A DNA stretch of 64,000 bases from Proteiniphilum sp. X52 (GCF_003712195.1 NZ_RDSD01000005.1:124001-188000), one strand, 5' to 3'; counted from the stretch's first letter, positions 44,658 to 54,140 are shown. A program made the numbers and translations. Notes: generated by a model from the letters alone, not told the origin.

Positions 44658-45626
44658 ATGATGCACTACTCTTATTGTGGAAACAGCGGCGTGCGACTCC
44701 CTAAAATATCGTTGGGACTTTGGCACAATTTCGGATTTGAAGATGATTATGAGACGGCGCGTGAAATGGTTATCTTTGCTTTTGAGCAGGGCATAACCCA
44801 TTTTGACCTTGCGAATAATTACGGGCCCCCTCCCGGCTCGGCAGAGTCGAACTTCGGGAAAATACTGCATGAGAACCTCTCTTCCCACCGCGACCAGATG
44901 ATCATCTCATCCAAAGCAGGGCATCTGATGTGGGAAGGACCTTATGGCGACGGCTCGTCGAGGAAATATCTTATGGCCAGCATCGATCAGAGTCTCAAAC
45001 GGACCGGACTGGAATATTTCGATATCTTTTATTCGCATCGTTACGATCCCAATACACCAGTGGAGGAGACCATGCAGGCGCTGGTAGATATTGTGCGCCA
45101 GGGAAAGGCGCTTTACATAGGCCTCTCCAAATATCCTCCCGTACAGGCGCGTGTTGCCATGAATTATCTGAAAGGGAGAGACGTCCCCTGTTTTATCTTT
45201 CAGGATAAATACAGTATGTTCAATCGCCTTCCTGAAAAGGATATGCTGGATATTACCGAAGAATTCGGCTCCGGATTTATTGCTTTTTCCCCGTTGGCGC
45301 AAGGTCTCCTTACCGATAAATATCTGAACGGTATTCCGCAAGATTCGCGCGCGGCCAATCCTTCCGGTTTTCTGCAGAAAGAACAGGTGACTCCATTCCT
45401 TGTCGATAAGGTGAGGCTGTTGAACAAGGTGGCCGCGCGGCGTGGGCAGACCATGGCGGAGATGGCGCTGGCATGGGCGTTGAGAGACAAGAGGATTACT
45501 TCTCTTATCGTGGGGGCACGGAATGTAGCCCAATTGAGGGATAATCTGAAGGCATTGGAGAATAGCTCTTTCACGCCGGAAGAACTGCAACGGATCGATG
45601 CCATCCTTGACGGAGCCACGCTATGA
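44658..45626 (+). CDS. Aldo/keto reductase (YghZ/MgrA type)
   Basis: 322 residues from ATG 44658; the frame opens 32 codons earlier but MMHYSYCGNSGVRLPKISLG matches the family start. AKR tetrad: Asp in ITHFDLANNYG, Tyr (same motif), Lys in MIISSKAGH, His in IFYSHRYD. NADPH-site segment near LIVGARNVAQLRDNLKAL. YghZ-type enzymes reduce glyceraldehyde-3-phosphate and methylglyoxal. Overlaps the next gene as ATGA. Confidence 0.92.
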   Translation: MMHYSYCGNSGVRLPKISLGLWHNFGFEDDYETAREMVIFAFEQGITHFDLANNYGPPPGSAESNFGKILHENLSSHRDQMIISSKAGHLMWEGPYGDGSSRKYLMASIDQSLKRTGLEYFDIFYSHRYDPNTPVEETMQALVDIVRQGKALYIGLSKYPPVQARVAMNYLKGRDVPCFIFQDKYSMFNRLPEKDMLDITEEFGSGFIAFSPLAQGLLTDKYLNGIPQDSRAANPSGFLQKEQVTPFLVDKVRLLNKVAARRGQTMAEMALAWALRDKRITSLIVGARNVAQLRDNLKALENSSFTPEELQRIDAILDGATL

Positions 45627-46093
45627 AACGATTCACGCTTACCCTTTCGGTCATTATCCTGCTTGTGTGGTCCTGTGGGGAAGAAGCGCCCCGGCAGACG
45701 GTCCCTTTTGCATCGGTCAATTTCAGGGTCGACCCGAATAGTTATGACCCTATTTTGAATAATCCACACACATATAAAATCTTTACGGAAGAAGAACGAC
45801 GTCTTCCTTCCGATCGTTTTGGCTATGCCGGCGTGTTGGTCGTCTCCGACGCAAGGGGGGATCTGCACGCCTTTGATCTCTGCTGTCCTCATGAAGACAG
45901 AAAAGGGATAGTTGTAGCCCCCGAGTATGAAGAGAATGGGGGGTATAATGGCAAGGTGAAATGCGTCTCATGTGGTTCCGTCTTTGTCACTATGTTCGGT
46001 CTCGGCAGTGTGGAGTCGGGACCCTCAACGGAACCCTTGCAACGGTACAATGTGTTGCCGCTGCAGGATGGCAGTTACCGGGTAGTAAATTAA
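45623..46093 (+). CDS. Rieske-like [2Fe-2S] lipoprotein with a C-x-H / C-x2-C ligand set
   Basis: 156 residues. Lipoprotein signal (MKRFTLTLSVIILLVWSC). Rieske-type domain with first cluster motif C88-P-H90 (CCPHED) and second motif C114-V-S-C117-G-S-V-F. Classic Rieske proteins have C-x-H and C-x2-H; here the second His is Cys, giving a three-Cys one-His set as in some other [2Fe-2S] families, which would shift the redox potential. Coupled to the aldo/keto reductase. Probably periplasmic electron transfer or structural; the partner is unknown. Confidence 0.8.
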   Translation: MKRFTLTLSVIILLVWSCGEEAPRQTVPFASVNFRVDPNSYDPILNNPHTYKIFTEEERRLPSDRFGYAGVLVVSDARGDLHAFDLCCPHEDRKGIVVAPEYEENGGYNGKVKCVSCGSVFVTMFGLGSVESGPSTEPLQRYNVLPLQDGSYRVVN

Positions 46094-46182
46094 CCTCGGC
46101 GAATTTAATATTTTTTTTGATAAAAAACACGCCTCTCTTTGTTCTGCCGTCATTAGGGTGGTGGTGATTCGATTTTTTTTAC

Positions 46183-46190
46183 TACCTTTG
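46183..46190 (+). promoter_or_regulatory. -7 box for the antiporter gene
   Basis: TACCTTTG; a leader of about 70 nt precedes ATG 46263. The -33 region is not clear. Confidence 0.5.
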
Positions 46191-46262
46191 CGCCCTAATT
46201 TTCACGGGTATGATTCTTTTTACTTATTTTTCTGTTATACCCCTAAAATAAGAGTTCTACGA

Positions 46263-47471
46263 ATGAAAAAAGTTTATTTTTTCTCTTTCCTGCTGGTTAC
46301 CGGCCTTATTTTATCACAGCTTGTCCCTCATCTTTTAGAGGATAATTTCTATTCCTTCAAGATTTTCTTAGATGCGCTGTTGTATATTTCCCTGGCGTTT
46401 ATCATGATCAATGTTGGGCGTGAGTTTGAAATAAATAAAAAACAGTGGCGATCCTACAGCAAAGATTATCTGGTGGCTATGGGAGCCGCTGCTTTTCCAT
46501 GGATTTTGGTGGCACTTTATTATCTTTTTTTTGTGGCGCCCCTTGAGATGCGAATTTGGAGTGATGGAGATGCATGGAAAGAAACATTCCTGTTGAGCCG
46601 TTTTGCGGCACCCACTTCGGCAGGCATCCTCTTTACGATGCTGATCGCTGCCGGATTAAAGCACACATGGGTATATAAAAAGGTACAGGTGCTGGCTATC
46701 TTCGATGATTTGGACACGATCCTGCTGATGATCCCTTTGCAGATAATGATGATCGGGATGCGGTGGCAGATGTTCGTGATACTGGTTGTGGCTGTTGGAT
46801 TGATTTGGGCAGGTTGGAAAAAGATGAATGCCTACAATCTCCGTCAGGACTGGAAATCGATATTGTTGTATTCCGTCGTTTTGTTTGGCCTGATAGAGGC
46901 TCTTTACCAGGTATCCACCTATTTCTTCGGTGGTGACGGCAGTATTCATATAGAGATTCTTCTTCCGGCTTTTGTCCTGGGGATGATTATGAAAGGCGAC
47001 CATAATGCCGCGCCCGATCTGAAAAGTGAAAGGGTAGGAGATTTTATATCTTACCTCTTTATGTTATTGGTTGGGATGAGTATGCCTTTGTTTCTTGGAG
47101 TGGACTTCGGTACAGTCGCCGAGCAGTCGTCCTCTATAATTTCCCGCATACCGATACCTTCCTGGCGAGTGATTGCTTTGCATGTCGTTTTGGTAACTCT
47201 GATTTCCAATATAGGAAAGCTCTTTCCCTTGCTTTTTTATAGGGATCGCAAGATTGGTGAAAGACTTGCCGTTTCAGTGGGTATGTTTACCCGTGGGGAG
47301 GTGGGTGCCGGAGTGTTATTTATAGCGATCGGATATCAATTGGGAGGTGTTCTGCTGATTGTCTCGGTTTTGGCTATGTGTCTGAATCTGTTGCTCACCG
47401 GATTCTTTATCAGTTATGCCAAGAAACTGACTCGGGATGCTGTACGGGAAACGATAGAGATAGGTGTTTAG
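46263..47471 (+). CDS. Sodium/proton antiporter (CPA-type Na_H_Exchanger family)
   Basis: 402 residues from ATG 46263; upstream Met at 46158 would add 35 residues lying before and across the promoter. About 11-12 hydrophobic helices with YISLAFIMINVGREFEIN, FAAPTSAGILFTMLIAAGL, LAIFDDLDTILLMIPLQ (acidic pair in the transport helix, analogous to the DD of NhaA-type antiporters), and MFTRGEVGAGVLFIAIGYQ. Inner-membrane exchange of Na+ (or K+) for H+. Confidence 0.9.
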   Translation: MKKVYFFSFLLVTGLILSQLVPHLLEDNFYSFKIFLDALLYISLAFIMINVGREFEINKKQWRSYSKDYLVAMGAAAFPWILVALYYLFFVAPLEMRIWSDGDAWKETFLLSRFAAPTSAGILFTMLIAAGLKHTWVYKKVQVLAIFDDLDTILLMIPLQIMMIGMRWQMFVILVVAVGLIWAGWKKMNAYNLRQDWKSILLYSVVLFGLIEALYQVSTYFFGGDGSIHIEILLPAFVLGMIMKGDHNAAPDLKSERVGDFISYLFMLLVGMSMPLFLGVDFGTVAEQSSSIISRIPIPSWRVIALHVVLVTLISNIGKLFPLLFYRDRKIGERLAVSVGMFTRGEVGAGVLFIAIGYQLGGVLLIVSVLAMCLNLLLTGFFISYAKKLTRDAVRETIEIGV

Positions 47472-47524
47472 GTTGATATGAGCAGGATAAATTACATTCT
47501 GCTGTAAAAATTCTCCGTATTGCT

Positions 47525-47554
47525 TTGAAATACGGAGAAACATCTTTACATTTG
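47525..47554 (+). promoter_or_regulatory. Promoter for the tRNA-Gly/tRNA-Leu unit
   Basis: TTG (47525-47527), 19-nt spacer, TACATTTG (47547-47554). It lies about 170 nt before tRNA-Gly because of the duplicated fragment. Confidence 0.7.
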
Positions 47555-47603
47555 CAGTCGCAAAAAAGGACAGCGTTTTTAACGCGTCCATAATCTTTGT
47601 GCT

Positions 47604-47649
47604 GAATATTATTGCGGAAGTAGCTCAGTTGGTAGAGCATAACCTTGCC
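47604..47649 (+). repeat. Duplicated 5' half of tRNA-Gly (tRNA fragment)
   Basis: 46 bases identical to 47714-47759 (110-base offset): ten upstream bases plus the tRNA-Gly 5' half through the anticodon GCC. It lacks the 3' half. The following sequence holds GGCAAGG (47675-47681 region), the reverse complement of the fragment's CCTTGCC, so it can fold back on itself. Confidence 0.85.
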
Positions 47650-47723
47650 CCAAAAGGAAAATGAAACTAACCTTGGCAAGGAGTGGCTGCAGAGTGGTTT
47701 GGTTGAGCATGTGGAATATTATT

Positions 47724-47796
47724 GCGGAAGTAGCTCAGTTGGTAGAGCATAACCTTGCCAAGGTTAGGGTCGCGGGTTCGAGTCCCGTCTTCCGCT
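47724..47796 (+). tRNA. tRNA-Gly (anticodon GCC)
   Basis: 73 nt. Acceptor GCGGAAG/CTTCCGC, discriminator T, D-arm GCTCAGTTGGTAGAGC, anticodon stem-loop ACCTTGCCAAGGT (GCC), T-arm GCGGGTTCGAGTCCCGT. CCA not encoded. Confidence 0.96.
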
Positions 47797-47804
47797 CAAG
47801 GTGC

Positions 47805-47888
47805 GCTCGGATGGTGGAATGGTAGACACGCAAGACTTAAAATCTTGTGGCCATTAAGGCTGTGCGGGTTCAAGTCCCGCTCCGAGTA
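47805..47888 (+). tRNA. tRNA-Leu (anticodon TAA)
   Basis: 84 nt plus an encoded CCA (47889-47891). Acceptor GCTCGGA/TCCGAGT with a G.T end pair, discriminator A, anticodon loop CTTAAAA (TAA), long variable arm TGGCCATTAAGGCTG, T-arm CGGGTTCAAGTCCCG. Eight bases after tRNA-Gly, same transcript. Confidence 0.96.
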
Positions 47889-47895
47889 CCAGGAG

Positions 47896-47934
47896 CCGCT
47901 GCAAGTCAATTGACTTACAGCGGTTTTTCTTTTT
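47896..47934 (+). terminator. Terminator of the tRNA unit
   Basis: CCGCTG/CAGCGG outer stem with inner AAGTCAA/TTGACTT, followed by TTTTTCTTTTT. Confidence 0.88.
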
Positions 47935-48552
47935 ACGGGGCGGCAAAGGAGCGCCAAAGAAAATGACAGATAGCGTTTAAACAACTTTAACCATGCGCCT
48001 ATATTTTCCCGTTCCACCTGCCTGTATTTTCCCTTTTAGTCTTTTTTGGAGTACATCGTTCAGCAATTATGACATGAATCAATCTTCACCCGCTTACAAT
48101 ACCCAAAGCTCCCCATCATCACCAATTTTCCCGAGTTGAAAAAATGTCCTTCGGGACATCGAAGAATGTCCCCAAAGGGTTACAGGTAGTAGGGATGAAA
48201 AACACCGTTACTGCTACTTACTACCTGACTACAAATCACACATACATGTAGTAATTACTAGAAAAAACCTCCTTACGGCACATTATCATTTCATTTTCAA
48301 ACATTGTATTTGAATATAAGTAGTGTGGTACGATAAACCTCAAAAAGTAAGAAAAAAATCAGTTCCCCCGATGCAACTTTTCTTTGTGTGATTTCGTCTA
48401 TATGATACTACAGTGTGCCTGACGTCGAATGATCGCCGGTCCTGCGGGAGAAACTGTTCTCTATGCAGTGGTTTTTATAAAACGATATAAAGGAACCATA
48501 CTGTTTAAACATACTCCGAATTCGCATCAATTGAATATTAAACTGAAATAAT
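47935..48552. other. 620-base intergenic region with hairpins
   Basis: No convincing gene. Structure seen: ATGTCC-TTCG-GGACAT tetraloop hairpin at 48144-48159 with a third ATGTCC copy a few bases later, and CAGGTAGTA (48183-48191)/TACTACCTG (48219-48227). These could be an attenuator or the leader of the BACON/TonB operon, but no T-run follows either. Confidence 0.5.
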
Positions 48553-48942
48553 ATGGAACTTAAAAATCTCAAGTTATCTTCGATTGTATTATTTGTCTTA
48601 ATCCCCTTTCTTCTGTCATGTTCCAAGGAAAAAACTCCTCAAACACTTGAGGTGGACAAAACGGAACTACACTTTCCCGCCGGTGCTGCCAGCCGCGAAT
48701 TCAATATCACCACCACAGGCGTATGGAGGATAGAAGCCACGGGACTGTCGCCTTATATAGGACCCAATAGGGGCGATGCGGATTGGTACACCGTAGAGCC
48801 GATGGGCGAAACGGGAAATGCCAAAGTAACCGTGACATCGAAAGAGGGAACGGCCGGCAACACGGCCACACTGAAAATCAAATACGATGGAAGGGAGAAA
48901 ATCGTGGAGCTTAAACAAGATGCTGTATCCGAAGGCGAATAG
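48553..48942 (+). CDS. BACON-domain lipoprotein, first gene of a TonB-receptor operon
   Basis: 129 residues. Lipoprotein signal (SSIVLFVLIPFLLSC). One BACON-type Ig-like domain (~33-125: LEVDKTELHFPAGAASREFN, TGVWRIEATG, NAKVTVTSKEGTAGNTATLK, IVELKQDA). It is short, so only a surface or periplasmic binding role is likely. Four bases separate its stop from the TonB receptor start. Confidence 0.88.
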   Translation: MELKNLKLSSIVLFVLIPFLLSCSKEKTPQTLEVDKTELHFPAGAASREFNITTTGVWRIEATGLSPYIGPNRGDADWYTVEPMGETGNAKVTVTSKEGTAGNTATLKIKYDGREKIVELKQDAVSEGE

Positions 48943-48946
48943 AACC

Positions 48947-51337
48947 ATGTCTAAAGCACTCCTGTCTACGGGAATCGGCTTGTTGACATTTTTTGCTTCC
49001 GAAGCCCAAAACCATACCATCAGCGGTTATGTTTCCGATCTCTCTTCCAAGGAAATACTTATCGGTGCTACTATTATTGACGACGTGTCGGGCAAAGGGG
49101 CTTCGACCAACAGTTACGGCTTTTACAGCCTGACCCTGCCGGCAGGCAATATCAGGATAAGGTGTCAATCCGTAGGATACCTTACATACGAAAAGGATTT
49201 TAACCTGATAAGCGATACAGTGTTGAATATACCTTTATCTCAATCGGCATCGGAACTGGAAGAGATTGTGGTAATTGCCCGGCGACACAGTGTGAATGCG
49301 AAACACGGTGCAACGGACGTGCCCATTGAAAAGATAAGGAACACCCCGGCTCTGTTCGGGGAAAGCGACCTGATGAAGTCATTACAGTATGTTCCGGGTG
49401 TGCAACATGCCACCGAGGGTAAAAGCGACTTGACCGTGCGGGGTGGCAGCCCCGACCAGAACCTCGTGCTCCTCGATGGAAATGCGCTCTATAACATCAA
49501 CCACCTGTTTGGGTTCCTTTCCGTTTTCAATACCGACGCGCTTAAAAACGTCACACTCTACAAATCCGCGTTTCCCGCCCGTTTCGGCGGACGCCTATCT
49601 TCGGTTATCGACGTCAATACCAAAGATGGAAACAAGGAGAAAATCGCCGGTTCCGCGACCGTCGGACTGCTTGCCGCCAAATTCAATCTTGAGGGCCCTG
49701 TAATCAAGGATAAAACTTCTTTTACCCTTTCTGCCAGGCGTTCTTATGCCGACCTGTTCATGGGGAAAATCCAGGAGTGGACGGACGAGGATGGAAATAG
49801 TCGGGATAATTTCTATTTCTACGACCTCAACGCGAAACTGCATCACAAGTTCAACGACAAAACTTCCTTCCACGTGATGGCATACAAGGGAGTGGACAGC
49901 TATAAAAACAGGATGCGGGAAAAAGATATTCCCGGTGAACGAACCCATTCTTCTACCCACCAGGATTGGAGCTGGGGTAACACCATCGTGGCGGCTCGCT
50001 TCAACAGGTCCCTTGCCGGCAACCTGTTCATGAATGCCAATCTCTCTTACAACCGTTATGCTTACCGGACTTCCATTGAAGAGAAATTTAATTTCATTGA
50101 ATCGGAAAAAGAAAAGAGCGCGCATAACCGTTTACGCTACGATTCGGGAATCAGAGATTATACCGGTAGCCTCGAATGGGAATATATTCCCTCCACGAGA
50201 CATTACGTGAGGGCAGGAGCGCATTTTGTTTTCCATCATTTCCGGCCGGAAGTTTTCCGGCTTTCCGAAAATGTCGGCAATGCTATAAATGCTGATTACC
50301 AATCCCCCGCACTTCCCTCTGCACGGACACATGCAAAAGAGACGGCGGTGTATGTGGAGGATGAGTGGACTGCCGCCAGACCGTTTATCCTGAATGGAGG
50401 AGTGCGGTTGTCGACATTTCATGTACGGGAGAAAATGTATGCGGCGCTTGATCCCCGCTTTTCGGCCAGGTGTCTTTTGGATGGGAGCACTTCCGTAAAA
50501 GCCGGGTACAGCCGTATGCGGCAATACATTCACCTGTTGTCGAACAATTCCCTCCTGTTCCAGACCGACCTTTGGGTTCCGGTCACCGATAAGGTCAAGC
50601 CGATGAATTCCAACCAGTATTCGGTGGGAGTATATAAGACTTTCAACCGCTTATTTGATTTTTCCATAGAAACTTATTACAAGACGATGGACAACGTGAT
50701 AGAATACAAAGACGGGGCTTCGTTTTCCGGCTCATCTGCAAGTTGGGAAGACAAGGTGGAGGCCGGCAAGGGGCGTTCCTACGGTATGGAATTATCCGTC
50801 GAAAAACCATCGGGAAAGCTGACCGGATCGGCGGCTTACGCATGGGCAAAAACAGAACGGAGGTTCGAGAGGATTAACGACGGGGAATGGTTTCCTGCCA
50901 GATTCGACAGGCGGCATACCGCCAACCTTTATCTTTCCTATCGACTGAACAGGAAAATGGATCTTACCATCCAATGGACATACGCTTCGGGCGACAGGAT
51001 GACCATCCCGTTGATGGTCGTGGAAGCCGCGGATATTCCCGACGCATGGAAACCGGGCGAAGGGTTGACGCAGTTCGATCATCGGAACAATTATCGCCTG
51101 CCCGCTTATCACCGGCTCGATATCGGGATGAATTACACGCCTAAGAAAGAGGGTGCGCGGTACGGAGTCTGGAATTTCAGTATCTACAACCTGTATAACC
51201 GGATGAACACTTTCAAACTCTACGTGCAAACGGATGTGGAGAAGGATGCGGGCGGCAAGAACACATACACGAGACGGTTAAGGAAAATAACCCTTTTCCC
51301 GGTATTGCCATCCCTATCATACACGTATAATTTTTAA
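48947..51337 (+). CDS. TonB-dependent receptor with carboxypeptidase-like regulatory domain
   Basis: 796 residues from ATG 48947, which gives a signal peptide (MSKALLSTGIGLLTFFASEA); the upstream frame overlaps the BACON gene and is unlikely. Regulatory beta domain (HTISGYVSDLSSKEILIGAT, ~22-105), plug with GESDLMKSLQYVPGVQ, SDLTVRGGSPDQNLVLLDGN and FPARFGGRLSSVIDV, then a barrel to the aromatic terminus YTYNF. It is not of SusC type; receptors paired with DUF4249 are usual in Bacteroidetes. Substrate unknown. Confidence 0.95.
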   Translation: MSKALLSTGIGLLTFFASEAQNHTISGYVSDLSSKEILIGATIIDDVSGKGASTNSYGFYSLTLPAGNIRIRCQSVGYLTYEKDFNLISDTVLNIPLSQSASELEEIVVIARRHSVNAKHGATDVPIEKIRNTPALFGESDLMKSLQYVPGVQHATEGKSDLTVRGGSPDQNLVLLDGNALYNINHLFGFLSVFNTDALKNVTLYKSAFPARFGGRLSSVIDVNTKDGNKEKIAGSATVGLLAAKFNLEGPVIKDKTSFTLSARRSYADLFMGKIQEWTDEDGNSRDNFYFYDLNAKLHHKFNDKTSFHVMAYKGVDSYKNRMREKDIPGERTHSSTHQDWSWGNTIVAARFNRSLAGNLFMNANLSYNRYAYRTSIEEKFNFIESEKEKSAHNRLRYDSGIRDYTGSLEWEYIPSTRHYVRAGAHFVFHHFRPEVFRLSENVGNAINADYQSPALPSARTHAKETAVYVEDEWTAARPFILNGGVRLSTFHVREKMYAALDPRFSARCLLDGSTSVKAGYSRMRQYIHLLSNNSLLFQTDLWVPVTDKVKPMNSNQYSVGVYKTFNRLFDFSIETYYKTMDNVIEYKDGASFSGSSASWEDKVEAGKGRSYGMELSVEKPSGKLTGSAAYAWAKTERRFERINDGEWFPARFDRRHTANLYLSYRLNRKMDLTIQWTYASGDRMTIPLMVVEAADIPDAWKPGEGLTQFDHRNNYRLPAYHRLDIGMNYTPKKEGARYGVWNFSIYNLYNRMNTFKLYVQTDVEKDAGGKNTYTRRLRKITLFPVLPSLSYTYNF

Positions 51338-51339
51338 TC

Positions 51340-52266
51340 ATGAAACGGCGCTACATACACGACCTGTATCCGGCTCTTTGCCTGTTGGCGGTTTTCCAAT
51401 CGTGCGAGAGCGACGCGAGTTTCACAGGCGGGGAGTCGGTTCCCAAAATGGTGGTAAATTCCATCATAAATACCGAGGCGGAAAAACAGGTGTTAAAACT
51501 GTCTGAAAGTGTGTTCGCTTTCGGCAGTCAAACACAAAAACCGGTTGAGAACGCGGAATTGCAACTGACCGTGAATGGCAATGAGGTGGAATTGACCTTT
51601 GAAGAGGCAAAAGGGCTGGACCGCTATTATGGTTTTCCGGCCAATTTAAGTCCCGGCGACAAGGTGGAGATCCGGGGCAAATCTCCCCGACATGATGATG
51701 TATACGGTATGGACTCTGTCCCCGAACCAGCCGATATAACCGGGATTAAAACCGAATGGTTTACGGGAAAGACGGATAACAGAAGCTATCTGCGGATACT
51801 GATCACCCTAAAGGATACCCCCCGTGAGAAAAATTATTATAGGGTTATAGTCCGTGTGAAAAATATTTATGAATTCAATGGTGATTATGATCCCGACTGG
51901 CTTCGCTATGATGTACATGTGGATCAGGAACCCCTATTCAACTACATGCCGAACACGCCGTGGGACGAAACTCCCAATACATACCGTGTCTTTTCGGACG
52001 AAATGATTGACGGGAAAGAATATACGCTCAATATTTACGTGCAGATGGATAAAGAAAACCTTTGGGGAGCCAATCCGCGGACATTCATAAAAGCGGAAAT
52101 ACATACCTTGTCGGAAAATCTTTACAGGTATCTCCGTTCCGTGGAGCTTGCAGGGAACGGGGATAACTTTACCGAACCGGTTAAAATATTTTCCAATATC
52201 AGCGGAGGGTATGGAGTGTTGGGAATTTATAATATCAATGACAAAATTGTTGAGATAGAGAGGTAG
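51340..52266 (+). CDS. DUF4249 lipoprotein
   Basis: 308 residues. Lipoprotein signal (LYPALCLLAVFQSC). Beta-rich DUF4249 domain: VPKMVVNSIINTEAEKQVLK, ENAELQLTVNGNEVELTF, YYGFPANLSPGDKVEIRGKS, ending SNISGGYGVLGIYN. Two bases after the TonB receptor stop, so one operon. The family pairs with TonB receptors as SusD does with SusC, probably capturing ligand; no structure-based function is known to me. Confidence 0.92.
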   Translation: MKRRYIHDLYPALCLLAVFQSCESDASFTGGESVPKMVVNSIINTEAEKQVLKLSESVFAFGSQTQKPVENAELQLTVNGNEVELTFEEAKGLDRYYGFPANLSPGDKVEIRGKSPRHDDVYGMDSVPEPADITGIKTEWFTGKTDNRSYLRILITLKDTPREKNYYRVIVRVKNIYEFNGDYDPDWLRYDVHVDQEPLFNYMPNTPWDETPNTYRVFSDEMIDGKEYTLNIYVQMDKENLWGANPRTFIKAEIHTLSENLYRYLRSVELAGNGDNFTEPVKIFSNISGGYGVLGIYNINDKIVEIER

Positions 52267-52486
52267 CCTTCTTGATGCTTGACAACCATATTTTCACATC
52301 CCGATATGGTTCTTTCGTGAAAAAAATGTAACTTTGTGTTGTATGCTAAACCGGTATTGACGTGGATTTTTATAAACTGATATGCCGGGAATCCTGTGTC
52401 TGAACCGGCCATGAGGATTAATCTAAGGGTAGAAGCTGATATTTTGGCATTGATCGTGAGAAATTAATATATAAAAATATAGTCGT

Positions 52487-53515
52487 ATGAAGAACTTGGC
52501 AACATCCTACATGGGCATTCCGCTCAAAAACCCGGTCATCCTGGGGGCATCAGAACTGGCATCTGAGATCGATTCACTGAAAAAAGCCGAGCAGGCGGGA
52601 GCTGCAGCCGTAGTCTATAAAACACTCTTTGAAGAACAGATACAGTTGGAAGATCTGCAATTCGACGAGTTGAAGGATGAGTACAACGATATCCATGCCG
52701 AGATGACCTCGCTTCATCCAGATATCGATCGCTCCGAGATAGAGTATTACCTAGTAAAGATCCGCAATGCGAAAGAAAACCTTTCCGTGCCGGTGATAGC
52801 CAGTCTGAATGCCGTGAACGAATCATCCTGGTTCCGCTACGCACGCCTGATCGAAGAGGCCGGCGTGGACGGAATAGAACTCAACCTTTACCAGACACCC
52901 ACGCAGTTCGACCTTGATGCGGCGGAAATCGAAAATCGACAGATAGCGATGGTTGCTCAGATAAAAAAACAACTCTCCATACCGGTGAGTGTGAAACTCA
53001 GTTCCGACTATACCAATATCCTGCACTTCGCGAAACGTCTCGATGAAGCGGGCGTGGACGGAATGGTGCTTTTTAATTCTTTCTTTCAGCCTGATATCGA
53101 TATTGAGAAGGAGAGTCACCGAAGAGCATTTAACCTGAGTAAGAAGGGTGATTACAAACCGTCGTTGCGTATCGCAGGAATGCTCTACGGTCGTGTGAAT
53201 GCTGCCGTATGTGGTAGCAGGGGTGTCTTCAACGGGGATGATGTGATCAAGCTGATCCTCTCCGGAGCAACCTGCGTGCAGGTGGTAAGCGCTGTCTACA
53301 GGCATGGGATGAGACAGATCACGGGAATGATCCGTGAGATTGAGGAATGGATGGAAAGGAAAGGTTACGATACTTTGGATCAGTTCAGGGGGAAACTTTC
53401 GGACAGTGTGCTCAATAAAGACGACAATCTGCTCATCTACAAGAGGGCACAGTACGTCGACCTGATCCTTCATTCCGACACCATCTTCGGGAATATGCAG
53501 CACCGGGGTTTTTAA
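52487..53515 (+). CDS. Dihydroorotate dehydrogenase-like flavoprotein
   Basis: 342 residues, a TIM-barrel of DHODH type with N-terminal MGIPLKNPVILGASELASEI, VIASLNAVNESSW, DGIELNLYQTPT, SVKLSSDYTN and FMN-phosphate region LSGATCVQVVSAVYRHG. The usual catalytic Cys/Ser loop is not evident, and Bacteroidetes carry a separate true pyrD, so this belongs to the DHODH-like subgroup of unknown substrate. Stands alone after the DUF4249 operon and convergent with yjbQ. Confidence 0.85.
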   Translation: MKNLATSYMGIPLKNPVILGASELASEIDSLKKAEQAGAAAVVYKTLFEEQIQLEDLQFDELKDEYNDIHAEMTSLHPDIDRSEIEYYLVKIRNAKENLSVPVIASLNAVNESSWFRYARLIEEAGVDGIELNLYQTPTQFDLDAAEIENRQIAMVAQIKKQLSIPVSVKLSSDYTNILHFAKRLDEAGVDGMVLFNSFFQPDIDIEKESHRRAFNLSKKGDYKPSLRIAGMLYGRVNAAVCGSRGVFNGDDVIKLILSGATCVQVVSAVYRHGMRQITGMIREIEEWMERKGYDTLDQFRGKLSDSVLNKDDNLLIYKRAQYVDLILHSDTIFGNMQHRGF

Positions 53516-53572
53516 CAATAGCGTTTCGGATAACGCGCGGCAATGGCAATGGCGGCGGCCATGCCGATCAGT

Positions 53573-53596
53573 CAGGAGACTTCGTTCAGTCTCCTG
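53573..53596. terminator. Hairpin between convergent genes
   Basis: CAGGAGAC / GTCTCCTG around TTCGTTCA; no T-run, position between two converging genes. Confidence 0.5.
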
Positions 53597-53639
53597 ATTG
53601 CCTTTGAAATCTTCCGGAAGCCGTGGATGTTATTGAAGG

Positions 53640-54140
53640 CTACTCTCCGATGATTTGCACTTCGCAAACCCTTTTCCGTTCACGGATCTGGTCCCAGTCC
53701 ACAAAGTAGATGAATCCGAAATCGCCCAACGAGAGCTTTCCGTCGACCAGGGGTATGGTTTCGGAGCGTCCGAAAAACACGGAACGTAAGTGGGCGTCAG
53801 TGTTCAGGCTGCCTTTCGGTTCTTCATCCGGGAAAGTGAGCGCGAATTTGATGTGCTCCGGACCCGGATGCAAATATTGCCCTTCGGTTCTGCATGTCGG
53901 CACCAGCTTCTCCATGATGTTGTTCAAATCCTGTTGCAGGTATTCCCTGCCGAAGAAATTGAGGTCGTGCGAACATTCCTGCGTCATCACCGAGCAGGTG
54001 GTGTGGTGCGAATAAACGACACAAATGCCGTTCCGCACACCGGATTCATCCACAATTCTTTTTACCTCGTCCGTCACGTTGTGAAAATCCGGCCTGTGAT
54101 CTTTCGACTGAAGGTCGATCGTTCCCCTGTAAAGTCTCAT
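53640..54140 (-). CDS. YjbQ/UPF0047-family protein
   Basis: 166 residues. Conserved VVYSHHTTCSVMTQECSHDL, LHPGPEHIKFALTFPDEEPK-type core and GDFGFIYFVDWDQIRERK end. The family is listed as secondary thiamine-phosphate synthase on the basis of a weak activity in E. coli, but its true function is unsettled. Last gene of the eleven-gene catabolic operon, 36 bases after the TIM-family gene. Its presence there suggests a role on a sugar-derived intermediate (inference). Confidence 0.9.
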   Translation of the reverse strand: MRLYRGTIDLQSKDHRPDFHNVTDEVKRIVDESGVRNGICVVYSHHTTCSVMTQECSHDLNFFGREYLQQDLNNIMEKLVPTCRTEGQYLHPGPEHIKFALTFPDEEPKGSLNTDAHLRSVFFGRSETIPLVDGKLSLGDFGFIYFVDWDQIRERKRVCEVQIIGE

